A DNA stretch of 39,648 nt from Hyphomicrobiales bacterium (lineage in GTDB: Bacteria; Pseudomonadota; Alphaproteobacteria; Rhizobiales; Rhizobiaceae). The translations under genes and the position numbers were made by a program. Shown here piece by piece: positions 1 through 7,468 of the stretch; within the stretch, counting starts at the first letter, position 1; the number at the start of each line of letters is the position of its first letter. The notes beneath the pieces were generated by a model. That model saw nothing but the letters and a program-made list of their open reading frames with translations, was not told the DNA's origin and did not search any database. The stretch spans positions 1 to 39,648 of the forward strand of contig UBJO01000059.1 of NCBI GenBank assembly GCA_900465665.1, read 5' to 3'.

Positions 1-1848
1 GGTCACGGGCGCGGGGAGCGTCGAGGCGATGGTGGAGGCCATCGAGGAGGAGAAGCCGCCGATGCTGTCGCCGAAACTGCCGGAATGGGTCGGATACCAC
101 GTGGGCGAATAGGCGACTGCCGCCGCTCCCGCCGCCGCAGCTGTGGCGAGCCAAGTCTGGAAGGCATCGCTCCAGGGTTTTTCGACACCGAGCGCTACGG
201 CATAGGGCAGCAGCGTTTCGAAATGCTGCGGCGACATGGCAGGGGCGCCCGCCATGTTCATGCGGTCCTTTTCGGCAACCGTCAGGTAGCGGCGCAGGCC
301 ATCGATATGGTCCATCAGCCGGCTGCCGAGCGGCGTCGGCGCGCCCATCAGGAAGAAGAACACCACATTGATCATGACGATACCGCCGACGGCGACGATG
401 ACGGGCCAGTGGTCGGCTGCTGTCAACTGTTCCACGGCGGCAGTGACGATGCCGGCGAGGATGGACAGCAGCGTGAAGCCGAAGAAGCCGCCGATGATGA
501 CGCCGCCGATCTTGCTGCGCAGCGACGCCCCCTTGCGGAAACTGAGACCGAGGCGCGACGACAGGATGCCTAGGAACACCGCCGAGAAAACCGTGGCGGC
601 GATGAAGCCGCCGAGGTCGGCATCGATTTCGCCGAAGGCCAGAACCGCGATGATGAAGATGACGCTGAGGACGATGCCGCCGACCGTGTAGAGCGCGTTC
701 GAGTGGTAATACTTGCCGCGATGTTCGCTCTCGATGGCCTGGCGGAACTTCTGGCCGGCGTCGCGCACCTTTTCGCCATTCGACTTGCTGATTGCGAAGC
801 TCTGGCCGGAGCGGCCGACGAGGGAGAGGAAGGCGGCCTGCCCTGAAGGCAGGGCTTTCGGCAGCGGCTTGCCGGTTCGGGTGACAGTGATGCTGGAGCC
901 GATATCGTCGAAGGTGACGTACCCCTTGACGGCGAGGTCGAGCGCATTGGCCGAGAATGCCGGCCAGCCGGCGCCGTTGAAGCCTTTGTTGTCGATATAA
1001 TTGACCAGCGCCGGCGACAGACCCTCGGGTGGGTCCCAGCGCGGCACGACGACACCACGGGCCGGATCGCGGCCGACCCTCATCCAGAAGAACACGTAAT
1101 AGAGCGCGACGAGGAGAAGGCCGGCGACGGCGATGACATCGGCCATGTGGTCGCGCAGCCACCAGGCGCGAAGCTGAGCCGCCGATGGCGGGTCGATGAC
1201 GCCCTTCGGCACGCCGGCAACGACGGTCAGCCCTTCGTTCTGCCCGAGCATGCGGGTCGTGGCGAAGATCGCCTGATTGCCCTCGATGCGCGACGTGGCA
1301 TTCGTGGCGCGCGAGCCGAACGGGCCGGTATAGGCGGCAAGCCTCGTCACCTCGCCCGATGGCATGGTGATGCGCGCCGAGGCCTGCTCGATGGCGAACT
1401 GCCATCCGGTGCCGGTTACATTCCAGTAGACCTCGTCATGGTCAGGGAAGTAGCGGATCATGCGGTCGGCCTTGTAGGTCAGGACATAGGTGTGCTCGCC
1501 CTCAGGCACGATGGTATCGCTGGAGCCGGCATAGATGCGGATGCCGCCATCGATGCTTTCGGTCTTGTAGGGCTCGGGCTTCCCATCGCGGGTGACGGAG
1601 AGGAGATCGAAGCCGACGCGGATGGTGCGCCCCTCGCCATCCAGCATGGTGAGCGGGAAATCGCGGAAGATGCCGCGCTTGACCTTGAACCCCTCGGCGA
1701 CGATCGAGATCGTCTCGGTCACGGTGAAGTCGCCGTCCTTGGCGACCTCGACTTCCGAATGATAGGAGGTGATGCGCTCGTTTGCGGCGGCAAGAGATGC
1801 CGTCAGCAGAAGTATCAGAGCGGCAACGAGACCGGACAACCAACGCAT
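1..1848 (-). CDS. DUF2207 predicted membrane protein, 3' end cut by window edge
   Basis: An open frame of 616 codons runs from an ATG at 1848 to the left edge with no stop, so the C-terminus is missing. The N-terminus is a hydrophobic signal segment (about residues 1-20, ending in LAAA). It is followed by an extracytoplasmic domain with the DUF2207 hallmarks: ITSYHSEVEV, then VTETISIVAEG, and RGIFRDFP around residues 55-62. Hydrophobic transmembrane stretches follow in the second half, and the last visible residues are Ser-rich (GGFSSSMAST), as expected just before the glycine-rich tail of this family. A GGAG lies 9 nt before the ATG. The molecular function of DUF2207 proteins is unknown. They often neighbour LemA-family genes, and a LemA gene lies two genes upstream here, with aroA in between. 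Family assignment is confident; function is not. Confidence 0.85.
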   Translation of the reverse strand, partial: MRWLSGLVAALILLLTASLAAANERITSYHSEVEVAKDGDFTVTETISIVAEGFKVKRGIFRDFPLTMLDGEGRTIRVGFDLLSVTRDGKPEPYKTESIDGGIRIYAGSSDTIVPEGEHTYVLTYKADRMIRYFPDHDEVYWNVTGTGWQFAIEQASARITMPSGEVTRLAAYTGPFGSRATNATSRIEGNQAIFATTRMLGQNEGLTVVAGVPKGVIDPPSAAQLRAWWLRDHMADVIAVAGLLLVALYYVFFWMRVGRDPARGVVVPRWDPPEGLSPALVNYIDNKGFNGAGWPAFSANALDLAVKGYVTFDDIGSSITVTRTGKPLPKALPSGQAAFLSLVGRSGQSFAISKSNGEKVRDAGQKFRQAIESEHRGKYYHSNALYTVGGIVLSVIFIIAVLAFGEIDADLGGFIAATVFSAVFLGILSSRLGLSFRKGASLRSKIGGVIIGGFFGFTLLSILAGIVTAAVEQLTAADHWPVIVAVGGIVMINVVFFFLMGAPTPLGSRLMDHIDGLRRYLTVAEKDRMNMAGAPAMSPQHFETLLPYAVALGVEKPWSDAFQTWLATAAAAGAAAVAYSPTWYPTHSGSFGDSIGGFSSSMASTIASTLPAPVT

Positions 1849-1916
1849 CAAGACGTTCTCCCCTTGTCTTTTCAGAATTGTCTTTTTCGGATTGCCCGGC
1901 GAGATCGGCTGCCGGC

Positions 1917-3191
1917 TTACTCGTCCTTTATCGCGACGCCGAGCGAGGACAGCACCTTCCAGTAGTCCGGGAAGGTCTTGCCGACGCAATCCGGGTCCAG
2001 AATGGTGATGCCGTCGATCTTGAGGCCGGCGAGCGCGAAGCTCATGGCGATGCGGTGATCGGCGAAGGTGTCGATATCGGCCGGCAGATGCTGGCCAGCC
2101 AAAGCCGGGTCGGAGGAGACGATCAGGTCGTCACCATCCTCGGTCGCAAGGCCTGCGCGGATGTTGTTGAGGCCGGTCGAGACCGCGTGGATGCGGTCGC
2201 ATTCCTTGACGCGCAGATTGGCGATGCCGACGAAGCGCACCGGCGTTTCGTTGAAGGCGGCCAGCACGGCGATGGTCGGCACCGCATCCTGCATCTGCGA
2301 GCCGTCGATTTCGGCGGGCAGATGCGGGAATTGCCTGATGACGTCGTAAGCTTTCGCGTCCGGCTGAGTGAAATCCTCATTGGCGACGCCGAGGTCGATC
2401 GCGCCCTTGGTCAGAACTTCGGCGGCCCAGAGATAGGTGGCGGCGGAGGCGTCCGGCTCGATGACGAAATCGGTGGCGGTGTAGCCGGTCGGCTCGATCA
2501 CCCAAGAGGATGGCGTCGGCTGGCTGACCTTGGCGCCGAAGGCGCGCATGACGGCGAGCGTCAGGTCGATATAGCCGCGCGCACCGATATCGGCACCGGC
2601 AAGCTCGATGGTGAACGGCTCTGAGCCACAGGCGGCCGCCATCTGCAAAGCGGAGACATACTGGCTGGAGAGACCGGCATCGATGACGACCTTGTTGTTC
2701 GCAAAACGGCCGTTGGCATCGATCGTCACCGGCGGGCAGCCGGTGGGCGCTTCGATCGCCACGCCGAGCGACTTCAGGGCATCGACCAGCGGCTTGATCG
2801 GGCGCTTGCGCATATGCTCGTCGCCATCGACGACATAGCGGCCATTGCCCAGCGCCAATGCTGCCGTCAGGAAGCGGGTGGCGGTGCCGGCATTGCCGAG
2901 GAAGAGCGGGGCTGCGGGCGCCTTGAGCTCGCCGGAGCTGGTGACGACGAAGGTCGTCGCGTCGGGCTCGTCCACCGTCACGCCCATGGCGCGCAGGGCT
3001 TCGGCCATATAGCGCGTGTCGTCGCTCTTCAGCGCGCCAGTCAGACGGCTGGTGCCCTTGGCGAGACCGGCCAGGAGCAGCGCGCGGTTGGTGATCGACT
3101 TCGAGCCGGGAGGCACGGCACGGCCGGACAGCGGCTTGGCCGCCGGGATGATGGTGAGCTTGTCTTTACTCATGGGCTTGTCTTCACTCAT
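1917..3191 (-). CDS. aroA: 3-phosphoshikimate 1-carboxyvinyltransferase (EPSP synthase)
   Basis: This cytoplasmic enzyme transfers the enolpyruvyl group of PEP to shikimate-3-phosphate, the sixth step of the shikimate pathway. It has 424 residues. Visible motifs are PGSKSITNR (residues 28-36), LFLGNAGTATRF (96-107), SSQYVSALQ (175-183), QDAVPT with D302, LRVKECDRI with E330, and ADHRIAM (377-383). These match the substrate-binding and catalytic Asp/Glu positions of the class I fold, not the CP4-type (class II) enzyme known from Agrobacterium. The position equivalent to E. coli Pro101 is Phe107 and that of Met99 is Thr105, which resembles fungal AROM sequences. Two possible ATG starts lie 18 nt apart (3191 and 3173) inside a near-perfect tandem repeat. 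No strong Shine-Dalgarno sequence decides between them. Rhizobia usually carry a CP4-type aroA elsewhere, so this may be a second copy (inference). Confidence 0.93.
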   Translation of the reverse strand: MSEDKPMSKDKLTIIPAAKPLSGRAVPPGSKSITNRALLLAGLAKGTSRLTGALKSDDTRYMAEALRAMGVTVDEPDATTFVVTSSGELKAPAAPLFLGNAGTATRFLTAALALGNGRYVVDGDEHMRKRPIKPLVDALKSLGVAIEAPTGCPPVTIDANGRFANNKVVIDAGLSSQYVSALQMAAACGSEPFTIELAGADIGARGYIDLTLAVMRAFGAKVSQPTPSSWVIEPTGYTATDFVIEPDASAATYLWAAEVLTKGAIDLGVANEDFTQPDAKAYDVIRQFPHLPAEIDGSQMQDAVPTIAVLAAFNETPVRFVGIANLRVKECDRIHAVSTGLNNIRAGLATEDGDDLIVSSDPALAGQHLPADIDTFADHRIAMSFALAGLKIDGITILDPDCVGKTFPDYWKVLSSLGVAIKDE

Positions 3192-3285
3192 TACGTCTTA
3201 TCCGCTGGCCCTATCCGGCCGCGATCTTGCCCTGCTCATAGCAGCTTTTCAGCAAAGGCAAATGGCTGTTATCAGAACTTCGGGA

Positions 3286-3837
3286 TCAGAACTTTACGCT
3301 AGGCACGGCGCGATCGGCCTCGTTGGTGATCTCGAAATACTCGCGCTTGGTGAAACCGAACTGGTTGGCGACGAGGTTCGAGGGGAAGCTTTCGACCTTG
3401 ACGTTGAGATCGCGGGCGGAGCCGTTGTAATAGCGGCGGGCCATCTGGATCTCGCTTTCCATGGTTTCGAGCGAGGTCTGCAGCTCACGGAAATTCTCGT
3501 TGGCCTTCAGATCCGGATAGGCTTCGGCGAGCGCCATGACGCGGCCGAGCGCAGCACCAAGCAGACCTTCCGCCTGCGCACGGCCGGCGACATCGCCTGC
3601 TGGGACCGTCTGCGCCTGGTTGCGGAGCTTGACGACCTCTTCGAGCGTCGTCTTTTCGTGGGTGGCGTAGCCCTTCACCGTTTCGATCAGGTTGGGGATC
3701 AGATCGGCGCGGCGCTTCAGCTGCACATCGATACCGGACCAGGCCTCTTCGGCCATCTGCCGGGCGCGCACGAGGCCGTTGTAGACAAAGACCGCATAAA
3801 GCGCGATCAGGACGATGAGGCCAAGAATAATATACAT
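3286..3837 (-). CDS. LemA family membrane protein
   Basis: This 183-residue protein has one N-terminal transmembrane helix (about residues 3-20), followed by the family signature VRARQMAEEAWSGIDVQLKR and RRADLIPNLIETVKGY. The rest is a mostly helical domain with alternating charged residues. The ATG at 3837 was chosen over an upstream in-frame ATG at 3861 because a GGGGGA sits about 6 nt before it and the hydrophobic helix begins at once. LemA proteins are anchored with the helical domain outside or in the periplasm; their biochemical role is not established. It lies upstream of aroA on the same strand with a 94-nt gap, and a DUF2207 gene follows aroA, so the usual LemA/DUF2207 association seems to be split by aroA. 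Confidence 0.9.
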   Translation of the reverse strand: MYIILGLIVLIALYAVFVYNGLVRARQMAEEAWSGIDVQLKRRADLIPNLIETVKGYATHEKTTLEEVVKLRNQAQTVPAGDVAGRAQAEGLLGAALGRVMALAEAYPDLKANENFRELQTSLETMESEIQMARRYYNGSARDLNVKVESFPSNLVANQFGFTKREYFEITNEADRAVPSVKF

Positions 3838-4028
3838 CGCGAATCCCCCGTTACGACGCAAGGTCGGCCGGGAGACTATGCGGCTTGGCGCCGCTTGTCA
3901 TCTCCCGCCGCTGTAGTTTGGCGCATCCCAAGATCTCGCGATACCGCGGCCGCCGCATAAGGCCTATCTTGACCATGGATCGGCCGACGGCGGCGGGATC
4001 CGAACCATGTCACGAGGATCAATCAGCC

Positions 4029-4145
4029 ATGAGCGCAGTTATCTTCCTGCTCAACATGCTTGCCATCTCATCGTTCTTCATGCTGAAGGGCGCGCCGCGT
4101 CCGGCAGCGCGCACCGTTGAGGTGAAGGCCAACAGGCGTCGCTGA
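4029..4145 (+). CDS. Very small putative membrane protein (38 aa)
   Basis: The frame starts with ATG at 4029, with a GAGGA (4014-4018) 10 nt upstream. It encodes an N-terminal hydrophobic stretch, SAVIFLLNMLAISSFFML, then a short basic tail ending RRR. A single short membrane helix with a positively charged cytoplasmic end is the simplest reading. It ends 4 nt from the stop of the convergent glyQ gene, which leaves no room for a separate terminator. I do not recognise a family. The ribosome-binding site and hydrophobic N-terminus support a real gene, but at 38 residues chance cannot be excluded. Confidence 0.45.
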   Translation: MSAVIFLLNMLAISSFFMLKGAPRPAARTVEVKANRRR

Positions 4146-4149
4146 CCGC

Positions 4150-5127
4150 TTAGGCAGCCTTGCTGGCGAGATTGACGCCACCGGCGTCGGTCAGAAGGAA
4201 GGCTTCGCCGCAGGCCTTGGCGAGCGTGCGCACGCGCAGGATATAGCTCTGACGCTCGGTGACCGAGATCACGCCGCGCGCGTCCAAGAGATTGAAGACG
4301 TGGCTGGCCTTGATGCACTGGTCGTAGGCCGGGAAGACGCACTTGTGCAGCTTCTGGTTATCGCTGTCTCCAGGGGCGCCAGCGGCGAGCAGCGCCTGGC
4401 ATTCCTTCTCGGCATCGATGAAATGGCGATGCAGCATCTCGGTGTTGGCGAATTCGAAGTTGTGACGAGAATATTCCTGCTCTGCCTGCAGGAAGACATC
4501 GCCATAGCTAATCTTCTCGTCGCCTTCGCGGCCGTTGAAGTTCAGGTCGTAGACGTTGTCGACGCCCTGGACATACATGGCGAGGCGCTCGAGGCCGTAG
4601 GTCAATTCGCCCGCAACAGGCGAGCATTCGAGGCCGCAGACCTGCTGGAAATAGGTGAACTGCGAGACTTCCATACCATCGCACCAGCACTCCCAGCCGA
4701 GGCCCCAGGCGCCGAGCGTCGGGCTTTCCCAATCGTCCTCGACGAAGCGGACATCGTGCAGAAGCGGATCAAGGCCGATGGCGGCGAGCGAGCCGAGATA
4801 GAGCTCCTGCAGGTTCGGCGGGTTCGGCTTCAGGATGACCTGGTACTGATAATAATGCTGCAGACGGTTCGGGTTTTCGCCGTAGCGACCGTCTGACGGG
4901 CGGCGCGAAGGCTGCACGTAGGCAGCCTTCCAGGGCTTGGGGCCGAGCGCGCGCAGCGTGGTCGCCGGATGAAACGTGCCGGCGCCGACTTCCATGTCGT
5001 AAGGCTGCAGCACCGCGCAACCCTTGTCCGCCCAGTAGCTGTGCAGCGTCAGGATCAGCGCCTGAAACGAGCGCTTCGGGTTCATGTGGTCGGGGATGCT
5101 GGGTGCAGACATGAGGTTAGTCGCCAT
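4150..5127 (-). CDS. glyQ: Glycyl-tRNA synthetase, alpha subunit
   Basis: This is the catalytic subunit of the tetrameric (alpha2-beta2) bacterial glycyl-tRNA synthetase; it activates glycine and charges tRNA-Gly. The 325 residues carry the class II core: FQALILTLHSYWADKGCA near the start, VGAGTFHPAT, YVQPSRRPSDGRYGENPNR (motif 2 region), DDWESPTLGAWGLGWECW, and ELTYGLERLAMY (motif 3). The length is slightly above the family norm because of an N-terminal extension. ATG at 5127 and ATG at 5112 are both possible, and neither has a recognisable Shine-Dalgarno sequence. The beta subunit gene glyS is not in this window, although the two are often close in rhizobia. Immediately upstream (45 nt) on the same strand is an AbrB-type antitoxin gene, so glyQ may be transcribed through it. 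Confidence 0.97.
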   Translation of the reverse strand: MATNLMSAPSIPDHMNPKRSFQALILTLHSYWADKGCAVLQPYDMEVGAGTFHPATTLRALGPKPWKAAYVQPSRRPSDGRYGENPNRLQHYYQYQVILKPNPPNLQELYLGSLAAIGLDPLLHDVRFVEDDWESPTLGAWGLGWECWCDGMEVSQFTYFQQVCGLECSPVAGELTYGLERLAMYVQGVDNVYDLNFNGREGDEKISYGDVFLQAEQEYSRHNFEFANTEMLHRHFIDAEKECQALLAAGAPGDSDNQKLHKCVFPAYDQCIKASHVFNLLDARGVISVTERQSYILRVRTLAKACGEAFLLTDAGGVNLASKAA

Positions 5128-5172
5128 TCAATTGGTTCGGTGGGCGACAGGTGCCACGAGCGGCGATGGGGG

Positions 5173-5409
5173 TCAAGGGTTTCGGCTGTTCGCGCCGTCT
5201 CGGTCGAACACCCAATCCGGCGGCAGTTGCAGCTTGAATGCCTTGATCCGTTCAAACGCCTTCGACCGGGCATCTGCTGTGGCGACGTCAATATTGCGAT
5301 TAGTGCCCAGGCGAACCGCGACGTCGCCACCTTCCTTCAACCCGAGTTCATCCACAATTGCCTGTGGGATGCAGACTCCGAGACCGTCTTCGAATTTGAC
5401 AATCCGCAT
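5173..5409 (-). CDS. AbrB/MazE-type antitoxin without a visible toxin partner
   Basis: This 78-residue protein starts at the ATG at 5409, chosen because a GGAG sits 6 nt upstream and the AbrB fold begins there (MRIVKFEDGLGVCIP). The swapped-hairpin DNA-binding domain covers about residues 1-45 (IPQAIVDELGLKEGGDVAVRL). The C-terminal tail (LQLPPDWVFDRDGANSR) is the toxin-contacting segment typical of antitoxins paired with PIN or MazF toxins. No toxin gene follows: only 45 nt separate its stop from glyQ. It is therefore an orphan antitoxin or a former TA module, lying divergent (147 nt) from a ParD/ParE-like pair. Autoregulation of the shared intergenic region is plausible from the family but not shown. 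Confidence 0.82.
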   Translation of the reverse strand: MRIVKFEDGLGVCIPQAIVDELGLKEGGDVAVRLGTNRNIDVATADARSKAFERIKAFKLQLPPDWVFDRDGANSRNP

Positions 5410-5556
5410 GGCGCGCTCCGACGTGAACCTCTCGCACCGTATCACACAGCAACGGAAGCGCCAAAGTAAGCTGTCCGGCCTCTTCCCCACAGTTTGCAGG
5501 GAGGACAAGCGGTGTCGGTTGCCTTATAGTGGAGTAGATTTTGCCTTGGAGACGAT

Positions 5557-5898
5557 ATGACCGTCAAAAACATGGTGACGCTGTCTGATGAAGATCTTCG
5601 TTATGCGGAAGAACTCGTTGAGGACGGGCGGTTTCCGAGCGTGTCCGACGTAGTCAAAGCCGGGATTACGCGGATGCGGATGCTTGAACAGGCTTCAAAC
5701 GATCCGCTGGCCGGTATGGCAGACGAGATTCGGCGGCGCGCGGAATTGCCCGAGGATCAGCGAATTCCTTGGGATGGTAAGGCGATGGCAGAGAGACTGA
5801 ACGAAAGGCTGGCTCGAAAATTCAAGAAAGAAGCGCCGGATGCCGTACACGATCACGCAGCATCCGCTCGTCGAAGCCGATCTGTATCAGATCGCTGA
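5557..5898 (+). CDS. ParD/CopG-type antitoxin
   Basis: The 113-residue frame begins at ATG 5557 with GGAG 5 nt upstream. The N-terminus (VTLSDEDLRYAEELVEDGRFPSVSDVVKAG) is a ribbon-helix-helix domain of the ParD type, which binds DNA as a dimer and represses its own operon. The middle (DPLAGMADEIRRRAEL) is the toxin-binding helix region. ParD proteins are usually about 80-95 residues. Here the reading frame continues into the toxin gene, giving a 59-nt overlap and an arginine/serine-rich tail that looks like out-of-frame toxin sequence. Its partner is the ParE-like toxin that starts at 5840. Confidence 0.88.
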   Translation: MTVKNMVTLSDEDLRYAEELVEDGRFPSVSDVVKAGITRMRMLEQASNDPLAGMADEIRRRAELPEDQRIPWDGKAMAERLNERLARKFKKEAPDAVHDHAASARRSRSVSDR

Positions 5899-6154
5899 AC
5901 TTATTTCGGACTTCGCCGGGCTGCGGATCGGCCAAAGCAAAGTGAACGAAATAACAGCGTTCATCGACCGCTTAACCGACTTTCCTCACATCGGCACCAT
6001 CCGAAGCGACCTTTATCCCGGGCTGCGCGCCATTCCGGCCTCGGAAAAGGCAGTCGTCTGCTTCACCGTCGACGACGAAGCACAATCCGTCTTCGTTCTC
6101 TGCATCAGCTATAGCCGAGCGGATTGGCAGGCGCGGGTTCGGGAGCGCAGCTAA
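5840..6154 (+). CDS. ParE/RelE-family toxin
   Basis: This 104-residue protein begins at ATG 5840 inside the antitoxin gene. The first residues, MPYTITQHPLVEADLYQIAELI, match the canonical start of ParE toxins. Later elements are FPHIGTIRSDLYPGLRAIPA and the last strand VFVLCISYSRADW, all typical of the RelE/ParE fold. Members either poison DNA gyrase (ParE) or cleave mRNA (RelE); the sequence alone does not decide which, though a ParD partner favours ParE. Coupled translation with the antitoxin is expected from the overlap. The gene ends 15 nt before the stop of a convergent small membrane protein gene. Confidence 0.88.
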   Translation: MPYTITQHPLVEADLYQIAELISDFAGLRIGQSKVNEITAFIDRLTDFPHIGTIRSDLYPGLRAIPASEKAVVCFTVDDEAQSVFVLCISYSRADWQARVRERS

Positions 6155-6169
6155 GCAAAGCCCTCCCCC

Positions 6170-6361
6170 TCAATCCTCATCCTTCTTCAGATGATACTCG
6201 CCCGTTACCGGGTCCTTCACCAGCGTGCCGATCGCTCCGGTCTGCTGTTCCCTCTGGGCGCGGCGGGATTTTTCCTGCAGGCGCTTGGCTTCGGCCACGA
6301 AGCGGCGGTAGAGGAGCCAGGCGCCCAGGACGAGCACACCCATGATCAAAAGCTGCGGCAT
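6170..6361 (-). CDS. Small single-pass membrane protein downstream of sppA
   Basis: This 63-residue protein has one transmembrane helix at its N-terminus (QLLIMGVLVLGAWLLY), then a basic helix (RRFVAEAKRLQEKSRRAQRE) and a tail GTLVKDPVTGEYHLKKDED. The tail resembles short zinc-free treble-clef-like tails (DPVTGxY) seen in small rhizobial membrane proteins, but I cannot name a function. A GTG at 6376 would add five residues, but the GAGGGG lies almost on top of it, so the ATG at 6361 is preferred. It is 76 nt downstream of sppA on the same strand and probably shares its transcript. Confidence 0.7.
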   Translation of the reverse strand: MPQLLIMGVLVLGAWLLYRRFVAEAKRLQEKSRRAQREQQTGAIGTLVKDPVTGEYHLKKDED

Positions 6362-6437
6362 GTCGTCTGTCTTCACCCCTCGTTATTTTAACGCAATTGC
6401 CGCCGCACAGCCGCGCTGTGCTTTTGCCGCAATTGCG

Positions 6438-7295
6438 TCAGAGCCCGTATCGGCTCCACAATGCCTTGTCTTCGGCGGTCTCGACAAGACCGGCCGCGAA
6501 GCCGGAGGCGGCTCCTTCGAGCGATGATGATATGCCGGGAATGCGGCGTCCGAAAAGCCCCCTTGCAGGGGTTACGAGTTCGAGCTTGGTTTTCGAGCCG
6601 TAGCGCTTCTTCAGTTCCTGGCGCATGTCGCCGAGACCGTCGATAAGGCCGAGCTCCAGGCCGCGCGTACCGGTCCAGAAAAGGCCGGAAAAGACCGTCG
6701 CGTCATCCTTCAGCTTGCCGGCGCGGCGCTCGCGCACCATGGCGATGAAGACCTGGTGGATCTCCAGCTGCAGGGTTTTCAGATATTCGATGTCCTTTTC
6801 CTTCTCCGGCTGGAAGGGGTCGAGGATCACCTTGTTCTCACCAGCGGTGTAAACGCGGCGCTCGACGCCGATCTTCTTCAGAAGCTCGGGGAAGCCGAAG
6901 CCGCCGGATACGACGCCGATCGAGCCGACGATCGAGGTCGGGTCGGCGATGATCTCGTCGCCGGCCAGCGCGATCATGTAGCCGCCGGATGCCGCCACGT
7001 CCTCGACGAAGACGATGACCTTTTTCTGCTTTTCGCGCGCCAGCTCGCGGATGCGCGTGAAGATCAGCCGAGACTGAACCGGCGAGCCGCCGGGCGAATT
7101 GATGGAGATGGCGACGGCGGGCGCGTCCTTGAAGCTGAAGGCCTTTTCCAGCACCTGCGCGGTCGAGGCAAGGTTCAGCGCCGGGCGGAACTGGCTGCCG
7201 CCGGTCATGATCGCCCCCTGGAGCCTGACGACCGGGATCACGATGCCCTCCTTGCGGAAGCGCTTCGGCATCAGCTTTCTCAAAAATCCGGCCAT
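6438..7295 (-). CDS. sppA: Signal peptide peptidase SppA, S49 family
   Basis: This is a 285-residue serine protease of the short (single-domain) SppA type, which degrades cleaved signal peptides and other membrane-released peptides. The nucleophile is S103 in DVAASGGYMIALAGDEI, and the likely general base is K155 (TAGENKVILDPF). The preceding INSPGGSP strand (65-72) is also typical. The N-terminus is short and basic with no clear membrane helix, so the protein may be only peripherally attached. The ATG at 7295 is preferred because AAGGA lies 6 nt upstream; the ATG at 7301 touches the Shine-Dalgarno. It is divergent from mntH, with a 173-nt spacer. Confidence 0.92.
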   Translation of the reverse strand: MAGFLRKLMPKRFRKEGIVIPVVRLQGAIMTGGSQFRPALNLASTAQVLEKAFSFKDAPAVAISINSPGGSPVQSRLIFTRIRELAREKQKKVIVFVEDVAASGGYMIALAGDEIIADPTSIVGSIGVVSGGFGFPELLKKIGVERRVYTAGENKVILDPFQPEKEKDIEYLKTLQLEIHQVFIAMVRERRAGKLKDDATVFSGLFWTGTRGLELGLIDGLGDMRQELKKRYGSKTKLELVTPARGLFGRRIPGISSSLEGAASGFAAGLVETAEDKALWSRYGL

Positions 7296-7399
7296 TCCCA
7301 TTCCTTCGTGCGAACTCGGTGAAACGTCACCTCCATGTATGCGTCGCAACGGCAAACGCAATGGCTGAGCCGCAAATGATCCGCCTCAGTATTTTCTTG

Positions 7400-7438
7400 T
7401 TGCGAATGACTTGCATTATCATTCTAATCAGCCATATT
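7400..7438 (+). promoter_or_regulatory. Putative mntH promoter with Mur/Fur-type operator
   Basis: An imperfect palindrome, TTGCGAAT-G-ACTTGCAT (7400-7416), overlaps the -35 box of a promoter of form CTTGCA (7410-7415)-N17-CATATT (7433-7438), close to the rhizobial consensus CTTGAC-N17-CTATAT. It lies 31-69 nt upstream of the mntH start. In rhizobia, manganese transport genes are repressed by Mur, a Fur homologue that reads TGC/GCA-edged palindromes; repression by occlusion of the -35 box would fit. The assignment to Mur, and not MntR or Fur, is inference. Confidence 0.5.
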
Positions 7439-7468
7439 GCTTTTATTGATAGAACAGGCGGATGCTGC

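Noticed and set aside
5128..6169. A larger genomic island around the TA genes
   Set aside because: No integrase, transposase, tRNA target or direct repeats flank the patch, and both sides are housekeeping genes.
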